Assembly: GCF_009928485.1 (NCBI RefSeq)
Contig: NZ_JAABNP010000001.1
Location: 248,001 to 312,000 of the forward strand
Reading direction: 5' to 3'
DNA length: 64,000 bases
Source of the DNA: Clostridium sp. C2-6-12
GTDB taxonomy: Bacteria > Bacillota > Clostridia > Clostridiales > Clostridiaceae
Numbering within the stretch: position 1 is the first letter of the stretch; each line of letters begins with the position of its first letter. The translations under genes and the position numbers were made by a program. Positions 43,834 to 53,843 of this stretch are shown piece after piece. The notes under the pieces are model-generated. The model worked only from the letters and a program-made list of their open reading frames with translations. It searched no databases and was not told where the DNA came from.

Positions 43834-45183
43834 ATGATTTTTTTAATAAAACAAAAAGAAAAAATATTTATTGGATTATCAATTACAATGCTGTTTATTG
43901 CTACTTTTTTCAATATTGCTTTAAAAACCACAGACCTTGAGTGGGCTAAAGATTTTGATTCATTTTCAAATGGAATTATGATTGCCGATATGAATTATAG
44001 GGAAAATTATCCGGTTAGCAGTTACTTTCAAGAAGTAGTTTTTCCAGGATTGGTTTTGAAAGATGGAAGAAAAATAGAGTCTGGTCAGGATGTTTACGAT
44101 GCATATGTAAATAATGAAAAATATGATAGAGAAGACTATAGAATTTATAATTCAAGTTTAACAATTCATAGGTATGTGTACAATTTCTTTAATCAAATAT
44201 CACCATTTTCAAAAAGCACTAATATAACTATATTTTATATGATTAATGCACTGCTTTTATCTGTTGTTTTAACTATTTTTATTAATTGGCTAAAGAATCA
44301 CACGAATATAATTATTGGATATATTATATTGGCAATGATAGCTTGTTTTTCGCCATCAATAGCTATGTATGGAATCAATTTATATTGGATAAGTTGGAGT
44401 TTATTTTTGCCAATGGTAGTATCTATTTTTATTGTTGAAAGTAAATATTTTGATACTACCAATAAGAAATATTTTTTACCTATGATACTAGCATTTTTAA
44501 CTTGCATGCTAAAACAGTTATTTTATTTTGAATTTATTTCTACTACTATGATAGCAATGATGATACCTTATATTTTTATGTGTATATATAGAAAATATAA
44601 GGTAAGAGAAATCGTAAAAGTATGTGCATATCCAACTATTGGTGCGTTTATGTCTTTTATTGTAGTTAGTGCTATAAAATTCAAGCTATTAATTGCTGAA
44701 TATTCCTCTGTAGAAACAGCCAAAACAATATTTTTTGATAGTATATTTAGAAGATTAACTGGAGAATCAGACAATGTTAATCCACTAGTTGCAATGTCAG
44801 CTAAAGCACCGTATATTGAGGTGATTAAAATCATGGGATCATATCCGGCCTACTATTTTAAAAAAGTTTTTTCTTTATCAAATTTTGGAGTTATAGGTAT
44901 TATTATATTAATTTCGTTTTATATTCTGTACTTATTTAAGAAAAATAAAATAGAGGGTAACAGTAAATTAGTTGCATTAACTGTTAGTTCATTAGTATCG
45001 CTACTAGCACCATTATCATGGTTTATCTTAGCTAAACCACATACTTATATTCATAGAATACATTGTACAATTACTTGGTTTATTCCATTTGTACCATTGG
45101 CTACTGTTTTAATATTATATTTTATAAAAATACTATTTACAAATAATATTTCTATTTTTGGTAAAAGCAGTGAAGTAAAATAA
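43834..45183 (+). CDS. Polytopic membrane protein, GT-C-like, unknown
   Basis: About 449 residues with around ten membrane helices. After the first helix there is an extracytoplasmic loop of about 90 residues (DFDSFSNGIMIADMNYRE and on), as in GT-C lipid-sugar-using glycosyltransferases, with acidic residues near the first helix. No family signature is recognised. In this locus it could transfer a sugar from a lipid carrier outside the membrane. ATG 43834 is preferred since AAGGGG is 10 bases upstream; the longer frame from 43729 adds 35 residues without a ribosome site. 200 bases separate it from the epimerase. Confidence 0.65.
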   Translation: MIFLIKQKEKIFIGLSITMLFIATFFNIALKTTDLEWAKDFDSFSNGIMIADMNYRENYPVSSYFQEVVFPGLVLKDGRKIESGQDVYDAYVNNEKYDREDYRIYNSSLTIHRYVYNFFNQISPFSKSTNITIFYMINALLLSVVLTIFINWLKNHTNIIIGYIILAMIACFSPSIAMYGINLYWISWSLFLPMVVSIFIVESKYFDTTNKKYFLPMILAFLTCMLKQLFYFEFISTTMIAMMIPYIFMCIYRKYKVREIVKVCAYPTIGAFMSFIVVSAIKFKLLIAEYSSVETAKTIFFDSIFRRLTGESDNVNPLVAMSAKAPYIEVIKIMGSYPAYYFKKVFSLSNFGVIGIIILISFYILYLFKKNKIEGNSKLVALTVSSLVSLLAPLSWFILAKPHTYIHRIHCTITWFIPFVPLATVLILYFIKILFTNNISIFGKSSEVK

Positions 45184-45404
45184 TGCAATTTTTATTTACG
45201 ATAAAGTTTTAATTCAAAAATTATTTCGAAATTAATTACTATGTATATTTTTAATTTTATACTATAATTACTTATAGTAATTAGGAATGAAAAAATATTC
45301 ACATTTAAAATTAAAGAAGTGTTTATTTTAGAAGTTGTAATTTACTTTTTATATAGTAATAATTTTGATGATTTTATATGACTTAATTTAAAGGAGCGTT
45401 TTAT

Positions 45405-46340
45405 ATGAATAATGCAATTTTAGTAGGATATACAGGTTTTGTAGGTTCTAATTTGGTAAATATGTGTAATTTTAAAGGGAAATATAATTCGAAGAATATA
45501 GAAGATGCATTTGAATCTAATCCAGATTTATTAATCTATGCAGGAGTTAAAGCAGAAAAATTTTTGGCTAATAAAGAACCAGAAAAAGATTATGAAATAA
45601 TTAAGAATGCATTTAATAATATAAAAAAAATAAATCCTAAACATATAGTACTAATTTCGACGATTGATGTATATAAGAATCCCGTAGATGTAGATGAAAG
45701 TACAGAAATTGATACAAGTAATTTGCACCCTTATGGCTATAATAGATATGAACTTGAGAAAATGGTATCTGAAAACTTTGAAAATCATACTATAATTAGG
45801 TTACCAGGCTTATTTGGGAAAAATTTAAAGAAGAATTTTATTTATGATTTAATTAATATTATTCCTACAATGCTCAATAAAGAAAAATTTATGCAATTAT
45901 GTGATAAGAATAATCTTATAAAAGAGTATTATATTAAGCAAGAAAATGATTTTTATGAATGTAAAGATATAACACAGTCAGAAAAGATTAAGCTAAAAGA
46001 TTATTTTAATAATATTGGTTTTTCAGCATTGAATTTTACTGATAGTAGAGGTTGTTTTCAATTTTATAATTTAGAATATCTTTATCAGCATATTGATATA
46101 GCTATTAAAAATAACGTTAGATTATTAAACTTAGCTGTAGAACCTCTTACAGTTAATGAAATTTATGAAGCAATTATGGGGATTAAATTTGAGAATGAAA
46201 TATCTAAGATTGTTCCGAATTATAATTATAAGACAAAATATAGTGAAATTTTTGATGGAAGTAATGGATATATTTTTAATAAAGATTTTGTTTTGAAAGA
46301 AATAATTAATTTTGTGAATGAGGAAAAAATAAAAAAGTAA
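45405..46340 (+). CDS. NAD(P)-dependent sugar epimerase/dehydrogenase-like protein
   Basis: 311 residues. Rossmann loop ILVGYTGFVGSN at 5-16 (GxxGxxG), ISTIDVY (catalytic Thr/Ser), and YELEK as YxxxK candidate near residue 125. Closest to atypical extended SDRs; some usual substrate motifs are absent and the middle third (about 145-220) is unusual. It likely modifies a nucleotide or lipid-linked sugar. First gene of a compact group (45.4-50.8 kb) with a TIM-barrel isomerase, a transferase, an FAD oxidoreductase, GtrB-like and SMR-like proteins. AAAGGAG ribosome site. Confidence 0.78.
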   Translation: MNNAILVGYTGFVGSNLVNMCNFKGKYNSKNIEDAFESNPDLLIYAGVKAEKFLANKEPEKDYEIIKNAFNNIKKINPKHIVLISTIDVYKNPVDVDESTEIDTSNLHPYGYNRYELEKMVSENFENHTIIRLPGLFGKNLKKNFIYDLINIIPTMLNKEKFMQLCDKNNLIKEYYIKQENDFYECKDITQSEKIKLKDYFNNIGFSALNFTDSRGCFQFYNLEYLYQHIDIAIKNNVRLLNLAVEPLTVNEIYEAIMGIKFENEISKIVPNYNYKTKYSEIFDGSNGYIFNKDFVLKEIINFVNEEKIKK

Positions 46341-46410
46341 ATTATTTATAGGTTATATTCATTATAAAAATGTTTTAGATTACTAATATTATGGAAAAGA
46401 GGGAAAGTAG

Positions 46411-47199
46411 ATGCGATTGTCAATTTCAAATATAGCATGGACATCAGAAAATGATTGTGAAATGTATGATTATATAAAAAATATTGGATTTGAGGGTATT
46501 GAAATTGCTCCAACAAGAATATTTCAAAATGAACCATATAATAATTTGGAGATGGCAAAAAAATATGCTATTCAATTAAAACAAAATTATGGACTGGCAA
46601 TTTCTTCAATGCAATCAATATGGTATGGAAGAACAGAGAAGATTTTTGGATCGAATGAAGAAAGAAAGGTTTTAGCAAACTACACCAGGAAAGCAATTGA
46701 TTTTGCAAGTAGTATGAATTGCAAAAATGTGGTATTTGGATGCCCTAAAAATAGAATTAGCGAAAATGCAAATGACATGGAAATAGCAATATCTTTTTTT
46801 AAAGAATTAGGTGAGTATGCAAAAGAAAAAAAAACGGTTATATCTATGGAACCTAATCCTGTAATATATAATACAAACTTTATAAATTATACTTCTGAAG
46901 CATTTCAAATTTCAAGAATAGTTAATAGTGATTCATTTAAAGTAAATATTGATTTAGGAACTGTAATTTATAACAATGAAGCGATTTCAATGATATCTGA
47001 TAATATTGATTTAGTAAATCATGTTCATATTAGTGAACCTAATTTAGCGTTAATAGAAAAGAGGAAACTTCATGTTGAACTGGCTAATATACTAAGGCAA
47101 GTGAAATATGATAAATTTGTTTCGATAGAAATGGGAAAACGCGAAAACTTAGATGAAATAAAACAGACCATTAAATATATTAAAGAGGTGTTTTCATGA
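46411..47199 (+). CDS. Sugar phosphate isomerase/epimerase family (TIM barrel)
   Basis: 262 residues, AP-endonuclease-2/xylose-isomerase-like barrel (PF01261). Marks: LSISNIAWTSENDCEMYDYI, GFEGIEIAPTRI, NVVFGCPKNR, VISMEPNPVIY (metal Glu), VNIDLGT (metal Asp), NHVHISEPN (metal His), and VSIEMGKR. Metal ligands typical of the fold are present, so it is probably active as an isomerase or epimerase on a sugar. The substrate is unknown. Its last 4 bases overlap the next gene. Confidence 0.85.
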   Translation: MRLSISNIAWTSENDCEMYDYIKNIGFEGIEIAPTRIFQNEPYNNLEMAKKYAIQLKQNYGLAISSMQSIWYGRTEKIFGSNEERKVLANYTRKAIDFASSMNCKNVVFGCPKNRISENANDMEIAISFFKELGEYAKEKKTVISMEPNPVIYNTNFINYTSEAFQISRIVNSDSFKVNIDLGTVIYNNEAISMISDNIDLVNHVHISEPNLALIEKRKLHVELANILRQVKYDKFVSIEMGKRENLDEIKQTIKYIKEVFS

Positions 47200-47990
47200 T
47201 TTATGAAGGGATAACTGGTGTTCCGAAATTTGAATGTAATGAATATTATCCTAAAAAAGCGAAATATTGTGTATGTATACCAATTATTAATGAAGGGGAA
47301 AGAATAATTAAGGAACTTGAACGTGCTAATAAATATAATATACACAACTTAGTAGATATTATTGTTTGTGATGGCGGGTCAACAGACGGATGTACTGCAT
47401 CAGATAAATTAATAAAATTGGGAGTAAATACGCTTTTGACAAAGAAAGATATAGGTAAACAAGGTGCCCAATTGAGAATGGGATTTTGGTGGGCTTTGGA
47501 ACGGGGATATGATGGTATTATCACAGTTGATGGTAATAATAAGGATAGTATTGAGGATATTCCTAAGTTTATTGAAAAACTTGAACAAGGGTATGACTTT
47601 ATTCAAGGATCTAGATTTATTAAGGGTGGCAAAGCTATAAATACTCCATTAATTCGCCATATATCCGTAATGCTTATTCATGCTCCAATAATATCTTTGA
47701 CAGCGAAACATAGATTTACTGATACGACAAATGCATATAGAGCACATTCAAGAAAATACTTAACTGATCTCAAAGTTAAGCCTTTTAGAGATATATTTAT
47801 GACATATGAATTGCTTGCATATCTATCAACAAGAGCTACTCAAATAGGATTAAAAGTTTGCGAGGTTGCAGTTACAAGAGAATATCCTAAAACCGGTAAG
47901 ATACCTACTAAAATTAGTTTTTTAAAAGGAAATTGTGAGTTGCTTAAGATTTTATTTAAGAATTTGAGAGGCGATTATAATGTAGAATAA
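47196..47990 (+). CDS. Glycosyltransferase family 2 (DPM1/polyprenyl-P type)
   Basis: 264 residues. GT-A fold with CVCIPIINEGERIIKELE, IIVCDGGSTDG, GKQGAQLRMGFWWALE, ITVDGNNKD (metal site, DGN in place of DxD) and DFIQGSRFIKGGKA, all in the order of dolichyl/polyprenyl-phosphate sugar synthases. No C-terminal membrane helices are apparent. Start overlaps the isomerase stop (ATGA), so the two are coupled. Likely adds a sugar made by the neighbouring enzymes. Confidence 0.83.
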   Translation: MIYEGITGVPKFECNEYYPKKAKYCVCIPIINEGERIIKELERANKYNIHNLVDIIVCDGGSTDGCTASDKLIKLGVNTLLTKKDIGKQGAQLRMGFWWALERGYDGIITVDGNNKDSIEDIPKFIEKLEQGYDFIQGSRFIKGGKAINTPLIRHISVMLIHAPIISLTAKHRFTDTTNAYRAHSRKYLTDLKVKPFRDIFMTYELLAYLSTRATQIGLKVCEVAVTREYPKTGKIPTKISFLKGNCELLKILFKNLRGDYNVE

Positions 47991-48079
47991 AGCATAGTAA
48001 ATTATTTGTTATAATCTTTATTTACATTAATATTGTGCTTTTTGCTAGCAAATTTTAAATTTAAAGGAGATACTTTAAA

Positions 48080-49210
48080 ATGGTTTATACAAAGATAGTA
48101 TTAGGTGCAGGGTTATATGGTTTATACTCAGCACTTTTTTGTGGAAAACGTGGAGAAAAAATATTAGTATTGGAGCATGATTCAGCACCATTTAAAAGAG
48201 CAACGTATATAAATCAAGCACGTGTTCATATGGGTTACCATTATCCACGGTCATATTCAACAGCTATAAAATCTGCTCATTACTTCGATAGATTTATGGA
48301 AGATTACGCATTTTGTGTATTAACTGAATTTGAAAAGGTATATGCAACTTCTGCTAACTTTTCTTGGACAAGTTCAGAACAGTTTATGAAGTTTTGTAAA
48401 GCGGCTAATATTCATTGTGAAGATATTAATCCATCAAAATATTTTAATGATAGAATGTGTGACGGCGCATTTTTGACTAAAGAATATACATATGATGCCA
48501 ATATTTTAAAGGAATATTTTTTAAGTGAGTTACAAAAATATCCCAATGTGCAAATTAAATATGATGTAAAAATAAGGGATATTAATCAAGCTGAAACACA
48601 TTTTGATATAATATTAGAGAATGGAGAAAATTATTCAACAGATTTTTTACTTAATGCGACTTATGCATCTTGTAATCAAATACTTAATAAACTTGGATAT
48701 GAGCCATTTAAAATAAAGTATGAATTATGCGAAATAATATTATGTAAGGTTTCGGATAAATTGAAAAATGTTGGAATTACAGTTATGGATGGACCATTTT
48801 TTTCAATAATGCCATTTGGTAAAACTGGTTATCATTCATTGACATCAGTAACTTTTACACCGCATATGACAAGTTATGATAGTCTCCCAAAATTTGAGTG
48901 TCAGGAAAAAAGTAATGGGTTTTGTTCACCTGAGCAGTTAGGTAACTGTAATGAGTGTCCAGCAAAACCACAAAGTGCCTGGACTTATATGTCAAATATG
49001 GCTAAAAAGTATTTGAAAGAAGAATATGAATTTGAATATGCAAGTTCATTATTCTCTATGAAGCCTATTTTAAAAGCTTCGGAAATCGATGATTCTCGTC
49101 CAACAGTTATTAAACAATATTCATCAATTCCGAGGTTTATCAGTGTTCTTTCAGGAAAAATAAATACAGTTTATGATTTAGATGAGGTGCTTACGAATGG
49201 TAACAAATAA
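48080..49210 (+). CDS. FAD-dependent oxidoreductase (DAO-like)
   Basis: 376 residues. N-terminal FAD loop IVLGAGLYGLYSALFC with LVLEHD (second strand acid), then ARVHMGYHYPRS; the C-terminal part has ISVLSGKINTVYDL. The DAO family (PF01266) oxidises amines, hydroxy-acids or similar. In a glycan locus, it may oxidise a sugar amine or hydroxyl. Cys-rich segment CSPEQLGNCNECPAKP (about residues 276-294) could hold a metal or disulphide. AAAGGAG ribosome site. The next gene starts inside its end. Confidence 0.83.
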   Translation: MVYTKIVLGAGLYGLYSALFCGKRGEKILVLEHDSAPFKRATYINQARVHMGYHYPRSYSTAIKSAHYFDRFMEDYAFCVLTEFEKVYATSANFSWTSSEQFMKFCKAANIHCEDINPSKYFNDRMCDGAFLTKEYTYDANILKEYFLSELQKYPNVQIKYDVKIRDINQAETHFDIILENGENYSTDFLLNATYASCNQILNKLGYEPFKIKYELCEIILCKVSDKLKNVGITVMDGPFFSIMPFGKTGYHSLTSVTFTPHMTSYDSLPKFECQEKSNGFCSPEQLGNCNECPAKPQSAWTYMSNMAKKYLKEEYEFEYASSLFSMKPILKASEIDDSRPTVIKQYSSIPRFISVLSGKINTVYDLDEVLTNGNK

Positions 49211-50132
49211 AGAAAAGAATTTTATTTCAGTTGTATTTTATATTAGAAATATTGAAAAGCAAATAATTGATATTTTACAAAAAGTAAATACAGTGCTTGA
49301 TAATAATTTTGAAAAGTACGAAATAATTTGTGTAAATGACTTTTCTACAGATAAAAGTGTAGAAAAAATAAAAGCTTTTGCTAACACAGTGAATGGAGCA
49401 GTTATCAGTATATTGAATATGAGTTATTACCAAGGAATGGAATTGTCTATGAATGCAGGAGTTGATTTAGCTATTGGTGATTTTGTTTTTGAATTTGATA
49501 ATATAGAAATTGATTATCCAATAGAGACTATCATGGCAGTTTATTATCAATCATTAAAAGGATTTGATATTGTAAGTGCATCGGCGCAGAAGCCTATGAA
49601 AAAGACCTCAATTTTATTCTATAATATTTTTAATGGATATTCAAATAATCCGAATAAATTAAAAACTGAAACATTTAGAATCTTGTCAAGAAGGGCAATT
49701 AATAGAGTTCAATCTATGAATAAGACTATTCCTTATAGGAAAGCAATTTATGCAAATTGTGGATTGAAAATAGATACGTTTTATTATGAAAGTAATATGA
49801 AGAAAAATATTGATAGAGATGATGGAAATATTAGAAAAAATATAGCTATAGAATCATTAATTTTATTTACTGATATTGCATATAAAGCTGCAATTTTTAT
49901 GACGTTTTTAATGATAATTGGTATAGTATTAGTTGGTATTTATACAGTATTTATTTTTGCAAGTCAACAGCCTGTGGCTGGTTGGACAACAACAATGTTA
50001 TTTTTGGCAATTGGATTTTTTGGTGTATTTTCAATTTTAGCTGTTGTTATTAAATATCTTTCAATTATTATAGATTTGATTTTCAAAAAGCAAAAGTATA
50101 TGATTGAATCAATTGAAAAGTTAACAAAATAG
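49197..50132 (+). CDS. GtrB-like polyprenyl-phosphate glycosyltransferase
   Basis: About 311 residues. GT2 domain (FISVVFYIRNIEKQI, ICVNDFSTDKS, FDNIEIDYP as the metal region) plus two C-terminal membrane helices at about 230-252 and 263-290. This is the GtrB/ArnC architecture, which loads a sugar onto undecaprenyl phosphate. The metal site is FEFDNIE rather than a clean DxD. ATG 49197 is chosen because GAGGTG precedes it; it overlaps the previous gene by 14 bases. It is followed by two SMR-like proteins, as expected for a flippase partner. Confidence 0.83.
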   Translation: MVTNKEKNFISVVFYIRNIEKQIIDILQKVNTVLDNNFEKYEIICVNDFSTDKSVEKIKAFANTVNGAVISILNMSYYQGMELSMNAGVDLAIGDFVFEFDNIEIDYPIETIMAVYYQSLKGFDIVSASAQKPMKKTSILFYNIFNGYSNNPNKLKTETFRILSRRAINRVQSMNKTIPYRKAIYANCGLKIDTFYYESNMKKNIDRDDGNIRKNIAIESLILFTDIAYKAAIFMTFLMIIGIVLVGIYTVFIFASQQPVAGWTTTMLFLAIGFFGVFSILAVVIKYLSIIIDLIFKKQKYMIESIEKLTK

Positions 50133-50140
50133 GAGTAAAT

Positions 50141-50479
50141 ATGTTAGAGTCATTGAGCAAAAATAAGGTTGGAATTATGCTAATGTGCATATCGTCTATA
50201 TGTGTGTGCATTGGACAGTTACTGTGGAAGTTATCATCCAATAAAGGAATATTAATTCTGTTATTAGGATTTGTTTTTTATATTATAGGTGCAGGAGTTA
50301 TGCTTATTGCATACAAATTCGGTAGTTTGTCTGTTTTACAACCAATGTTAAGTCTAAATTATGTGCTAAGCATGATATTAGCAGCAACAATTTTAAAAGA
50401 AGAAATAACATTAATAAAAATCATTGGTGTTTTAGTTATTATAATAGGTGTGGCTTTGATAGGAGGTGGTGACGATTAA
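50141..50479 (+). CDS. Small EamA/SMR-like membrane protein, subunit 1
   Basis: 112 residues, four membrane helices, half-size drug/metabolite transporter (EamA, ArnE/ArnF-like). Marks: CIGQLLWKLSS (helix 1), PMLSLNYVLSMILAATILKEE (split loop and helix, with the usual K-E-E ending) and GVLVIIIGVALI. Two such proteins together, as here, form heterodimers such as ArnE-ArnF that flip undecaprenyl-phosphate sugars. AGGAG ribosome site, 8 bases after the GtrB-like gene. Confidence 0.85.
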   Translation: MLESLSKNKVGIMLMCISSICVCIGQLLWKLSSNKGILILLLGFVFYIIGAGVMLIAYKFGSLSVLQPMLSLNYVLSMILAATILKEEITLIKIIGVLVIIIGVALIGGGDD

Positions 50480-50480
50480 A

Positions 50481-50810
50481 ATGTTATTTTTTATTTTACT
50501 TATAATAATGACTATGATGGGAGCTGTTGCTGCTTTATTTTTAAAAAAAGCTTCAGAATTTAAATCTCTAAAACATTTAGCTTTTAACAAGAATTTATAT
50601 ATTGGTGGAGGATTGTATTTTTTATCAGCCATATTAAATATATATATATTAAGATCTTTAGAGTATTCTATTGTGTTGCCATTAACTTCAATAACTTATA
50701 TTTGGACTATGATCATATCATATTTTATTTTAAAAGAAAAAGTAACTACCAAAAAGATTTTTGGAATTATTTTTATTTTTTTTGGTGCACTATTAATTAC
50801 TATAAAGTGA
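50481..50810 (+). CDS. Small EamA/SMR-like membrane protein, subunit 2
   Basis: About 109 residues, four membrane helices, same family as the previous gene: ALFLKKASEF in helix 1 and PLTSITYIWTMIISYFILKE before helix 4. GGAGGTGGTGA lies before ATG 50481; earlier GTG codons (50466, 50469) overlap that ribosome site. It begins directly after the partner stop. Together they probably form the flippase for the GtrB product. Confidence 0.83.
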   Translation: MLFFILLIIMTMMGAVAALFLKKASEFKSLKHLAFNKNLYIGGGLYFLSAILNIYILRSLEYSIVLPLTSITYIWTMIISYFILKEKVTTKKIFGIIFIFFGALLITIK

Positions 50811-51174
50811 TACACAATTTCGGTGTACAAACATATGAAAGTCTAATTACTGACTGAATATATATAGGCATTTAAAATATTATGATAAAAAACAGCAAAA
50901 ATAAGCACAATAATGTATTCCTATTTAGTAATAAAAATTTAAATTAATAATTGTATAGTTCAAAAAGCAATTCGATTATATTTATTCTATAACTAGATTT
51001 TGTAAAAAAAGTAAGAAGCCTACAGTGTTAAATAGGATAATTTCAGTAGATAGTTAGTATGTAAAGATTCTATGTTCAAAGTTATCTATAAGTGAAACTG
51101 TAGGAAGGTAGGTGACACAAATTCGAAAACTTAAATATGAAGGATATGGAAAAAAGTAAAGAAAGGGTGACAAT
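50811..51174. other. Intergenic region, no gene seen
   Basis: 364 bases, AT-rich, without a credible frame or clear terminator. It separates the SMR-like pair from the GT-C-like gene and may hold its own promoter; no confident -35/-10 was found. Confidence 0.5.
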
Positions 51175-52626
51175 ATGAGATGTTTTGATTTAGATTGGAT
51201 TAAGATAGAAACCAAACAGCAAAAAAAGTATTTATTATTAATAATAATCTCTGTTTTTTTATCTGTAATTCTTACACTAATAACGTATCCAGGTATACTA
51301 TATTCGGATTCTTGCGTTCGATGGGATTCAGTGTTTAAAATATTATCATCAAGTTCAAAGTTTAATTTTAAAGAAATTGATAGCTGGATTAGTATTACTC
51401 CACAGTTTTTTATGGCTATATTGTATATGATTACTTATAATATATCATCATTTACAATAATTCAAAGTTTTTTATTTTTTTTAACTACGTTTATTCTAAT
51501 TGATAAGTGTGTGTTTGGAACCTATAAATTATTTGCAATAATTATATTTATTATAACACCAATTTTTTATACCTTTAGCGTATATCATTCTACAGAAGTG
51601 GGATTCATAATTGGAAGTAATTTGTACATATTGCTTGTCGTAAATTTTAATGAAGATAATCCAAAAATAAAAAAAGTTATACATTTTTTATTTTTGGTAC
51701 TATCATCTTATTGCATGTTCGGATTTAGACAAAATGCATTTACTGTATTACCAATATTTTTTTTGATTTGTGTATATTTTTATAGAAAGAAAAAAAATAT
51801 TCATTTGCTTTTATTAAGAGTCAGCGCATTGCTTATGGGATTAAGTTTGGTTTTTATGGTTCCTAGTATATTAAATATAAAAGTTTATGATAGTTCTACA
51901 GCAGGATTTTCTTGGGAGATTCTTTCTACCATTAATCAATTGGGACAAGAATCTAAAATAGAATATATTAATTATTTAGATGAAATTGGAGGTCAAGGAA
52001 GTACAAATGCTGCATTGCAAAAGAACGCTGAGAATAATGAAAGTGTTAATCCTTGGCTTTGGAGTATTCTTAAACCTGATATTATTGGTGAATCTAATAA
52101 CGCCCAAAAGGTAAAAGAAAAATATTTTGAGTTAATGAAAAATGAACCAAAGGCTTTTTTAAAAAATAAATTTAAATTCATTTTAAGCAATTTAGGTATT
52201 ACACATGAATTGGCTGACTTATTGGAGTACAATGTACCTGACAGTAATTATATTAAAATAAATAATACTAGTCTAAGAACAAATTTTATCAAAAGTTATC
52301 ATCTTTTTCATAGTGCGTTCTCAGTAATTCGCCAGCCGTATATATGGTTTGTTTTGGGCATACTGGCAGTGTGTTATGCAAAAATAATTAAACATGAATC
52401 TTTTATTATGCTAGCATTTCTCTTACTAATTTCAGTTTTTTATTATGGAGGTTTTATAATTAATACACAAAGTTTTGAATTCAGATATTTTTTCCCATCT
52501 TTTTACTATTTATTTTTAGTATTTATTTTAGGACTAATGATATTGTTTAGTAAGATTAGTTCCTATATATATCGATATTATGCTAATGGTAATAGTTTAA
52601 AGCGTGTATTTTATAGAATTGATTAA
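51175..52626 (+). CDS. Polytopic membrane protein, GT-C glycosyltransferase-like
   Basis: 483 residues, about eleven membrane helices. After helix 1 the motif [19 protein letters not shown] resembles the first-loop 'PG...DS' region of DUF6020-type/GT-C proteins, where an Asp is catalytic. Large loops lie about 235-345 and short loops elsewhere. With the GtrB-like enzyme and SMR-like flippase just upstream, it could be the third component that transfers the lipid-linked sugar outside the membrane. No direct family proof. AAGGGTGA ribosome site. Confidence 0.68.
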   Translation: MRCFDLDWIKIETKQQKKYLLLIIISVFLSVILTLITYPGILYSDSCVRWDSVFKILSSSSKFNFKEIDSWISITPQFFMAILYMITYNISSFTIIQSFLFFLTTFILIDKCVFGTYKLFAIIIFIITPIFYTFSVYHSTEVGFIIGSNLYILLVVNFNEDNPKIKKVIHFLFLVLSSYCMFGFRQNAFTVLPIFFLICVYFYRKKKNIHLLLLRVSALLMGLSLVFMVPSILNIKVYDSSTAGFSWEILSTINQLGQESKIEYINYLDEIGGQGSTNAALQKNAENNESVNPWLWSILKPDIIGESNNAQKVKEKYFELMKNEPKAFLKNKFKFILSNLGITHELADLLEYNVPDSNYIKINNTSLRTNFIKSYHLFHSAFSVIRQPYIWFVLGILAVCYAKIIKHESFIMLAFLLLISVFYYGGFIINTQSFEFRYFFPSFYYLFLVFILGLMILFSKISSYIYRYYANGNSLKRVFYRID

Positions 52627-52648
52627 TAAATACGTAGGAGATGTAAAA

Positions 52649-53430
52649 GTGAACAGGAAAATAAGAAAGGCAGTAATACCTGTTGCAGGTCTAGGTACGA
52701 GATTTTTATCTGTAACAAAAGTTCAACCAAAAGAAATGCTTCTTATAGTTGACAAGCCAACAATTCAATATATTATTGAAGAGGCATTGCTTTTGGAATA
52801 GAAGAAATTCTTATTATTACAGGTAGAAACAAGAAGTGTATTGAAGATTACTTTGATAAGTCTGTAGACCTTCAAAAGGAGCCTAAAGGATTAGGACATG
52901 CTATACGTTGTGCTAAGACATTTGTTGGAGACGTACATTTTGCAATTCTTCTTGGAGATGATATTGTTTATAATACTGAAACACCATGTTTGAAGCAGCT
53001 CATTGATTGTTATAATGAATATAAAACAAGTATATTAGGTGTGCAGACTGTAGCAGAGGAACATGTATCCAAGTATGGTATAGTTGATGGAATACCTGTA
53101 GAAAACGAAGTGTCTAAAGTAAAAGGACTAGTAGAAAAACCAGAAGTTGATGAAGCGCCTTCAAATATTGCAATATTAGGGAGATACATAGTTACTCCAA
53201 GAATATTTGATATTTTAGACAATACTAGACCTGGTAAAGGTTATGAAATTTAATTAACAGATGCTTTACTAGAACTTATTAAAGAAGAAGCAATGTATGC
53301 ATATAACTTTGAAGGCAGAAGATATGATGTGGGGGATAAACTCTGATATTTACAAGCTACTGTGGAATATGCACTTAGAAAGCCAGAACTTAAAGATGAA
53401 TTTGTAAAGTATTTAGAAACAGTAATTTAA
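52649..53430 (+). pseudogene. galU: Broken UTP-glucose-1-phosphate uridylyltransferase gene
   Basis: Begins GTG 52649 (AGGAG upstream): [41 protein letters not shown], all GalU. Near 52785 one base is lost, putting the frame out; it continues in frame +1 with EEILIITGRNKKCIEDYFDK. About 30 codons are deleted between FDKSV and QKEPKGLGHA. TAA replaces the expected Gln codon after KGYEI (about 53251), and TGA stands after DVGDKL (about 53344). The frame ends at 53430. At least four defects, so no UDP-glucose is made by this copy; an intact galU must lie elsewhere if UDP-glucose is used. Confidence 0.92.
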
Positions 53431-53459
53431 GAAGTGGTAGTCCGTTGTATAATAATGGT

Positions 53460-53502
53460 AAAAGAGGTTATGGGATTAAATAAAAAGCATGACCTCTTTT
53501 TT
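53460..53502 (+). terminator. Terminator after glycan locus/galU remnant
   Basis: 13-base stem with one mismatch, AAAAGAGGTTATG (53460-53472) with CATGACCTCTTTT (53488-53500), followed by T. A similar stem is at 60389-60426. Confidence 0.85.
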
Positions 53503-53843
53503 GTAAAGATATTGATGGTTGTAAGTGTTGATTTGCAATTAAAAGTACTGTACAATCCACAATTTACTTATAGATTATAATATTTCTTGTCAGCGGAATA
53601 ATTGGTACTGAGCCTATTATAGAGATCGGTTATTGATGAATAAAACTACAATATATAATATAAATAGTTGATTTTAAATTGATTTACTTTAGACCAACAT
53701 TTTTTGCTAATTAATAAAAAAGGCGAAAGCGAAAGCTTTTAAACTACTGAATCTGTTATGGCATGCAACATTATAATTTGCAGAAAAACAAATTTGGTCA
53801 TTGAACCAATTTGTATTATAATGGTTCACGAGGTGATTGAACA
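53503..53843. other. Intergenic region, no gene seen
   Basis: AT-rich spacer with a short purine-rich word GGCGAAAGCGAAAGC near 53724. No frame or clear promoter found. The last 20 bases hold the GAGGTGATT ribosome site of the lipoprotein. Confidence 0.45.

Noticed and set aside
47999..48056. Hairpin after the DPM1-like gene as a terminator
   Set aside because: Pairing of AAAGCA with TGCTTT is short and the rest of the stem is mismatched; not enough to call.
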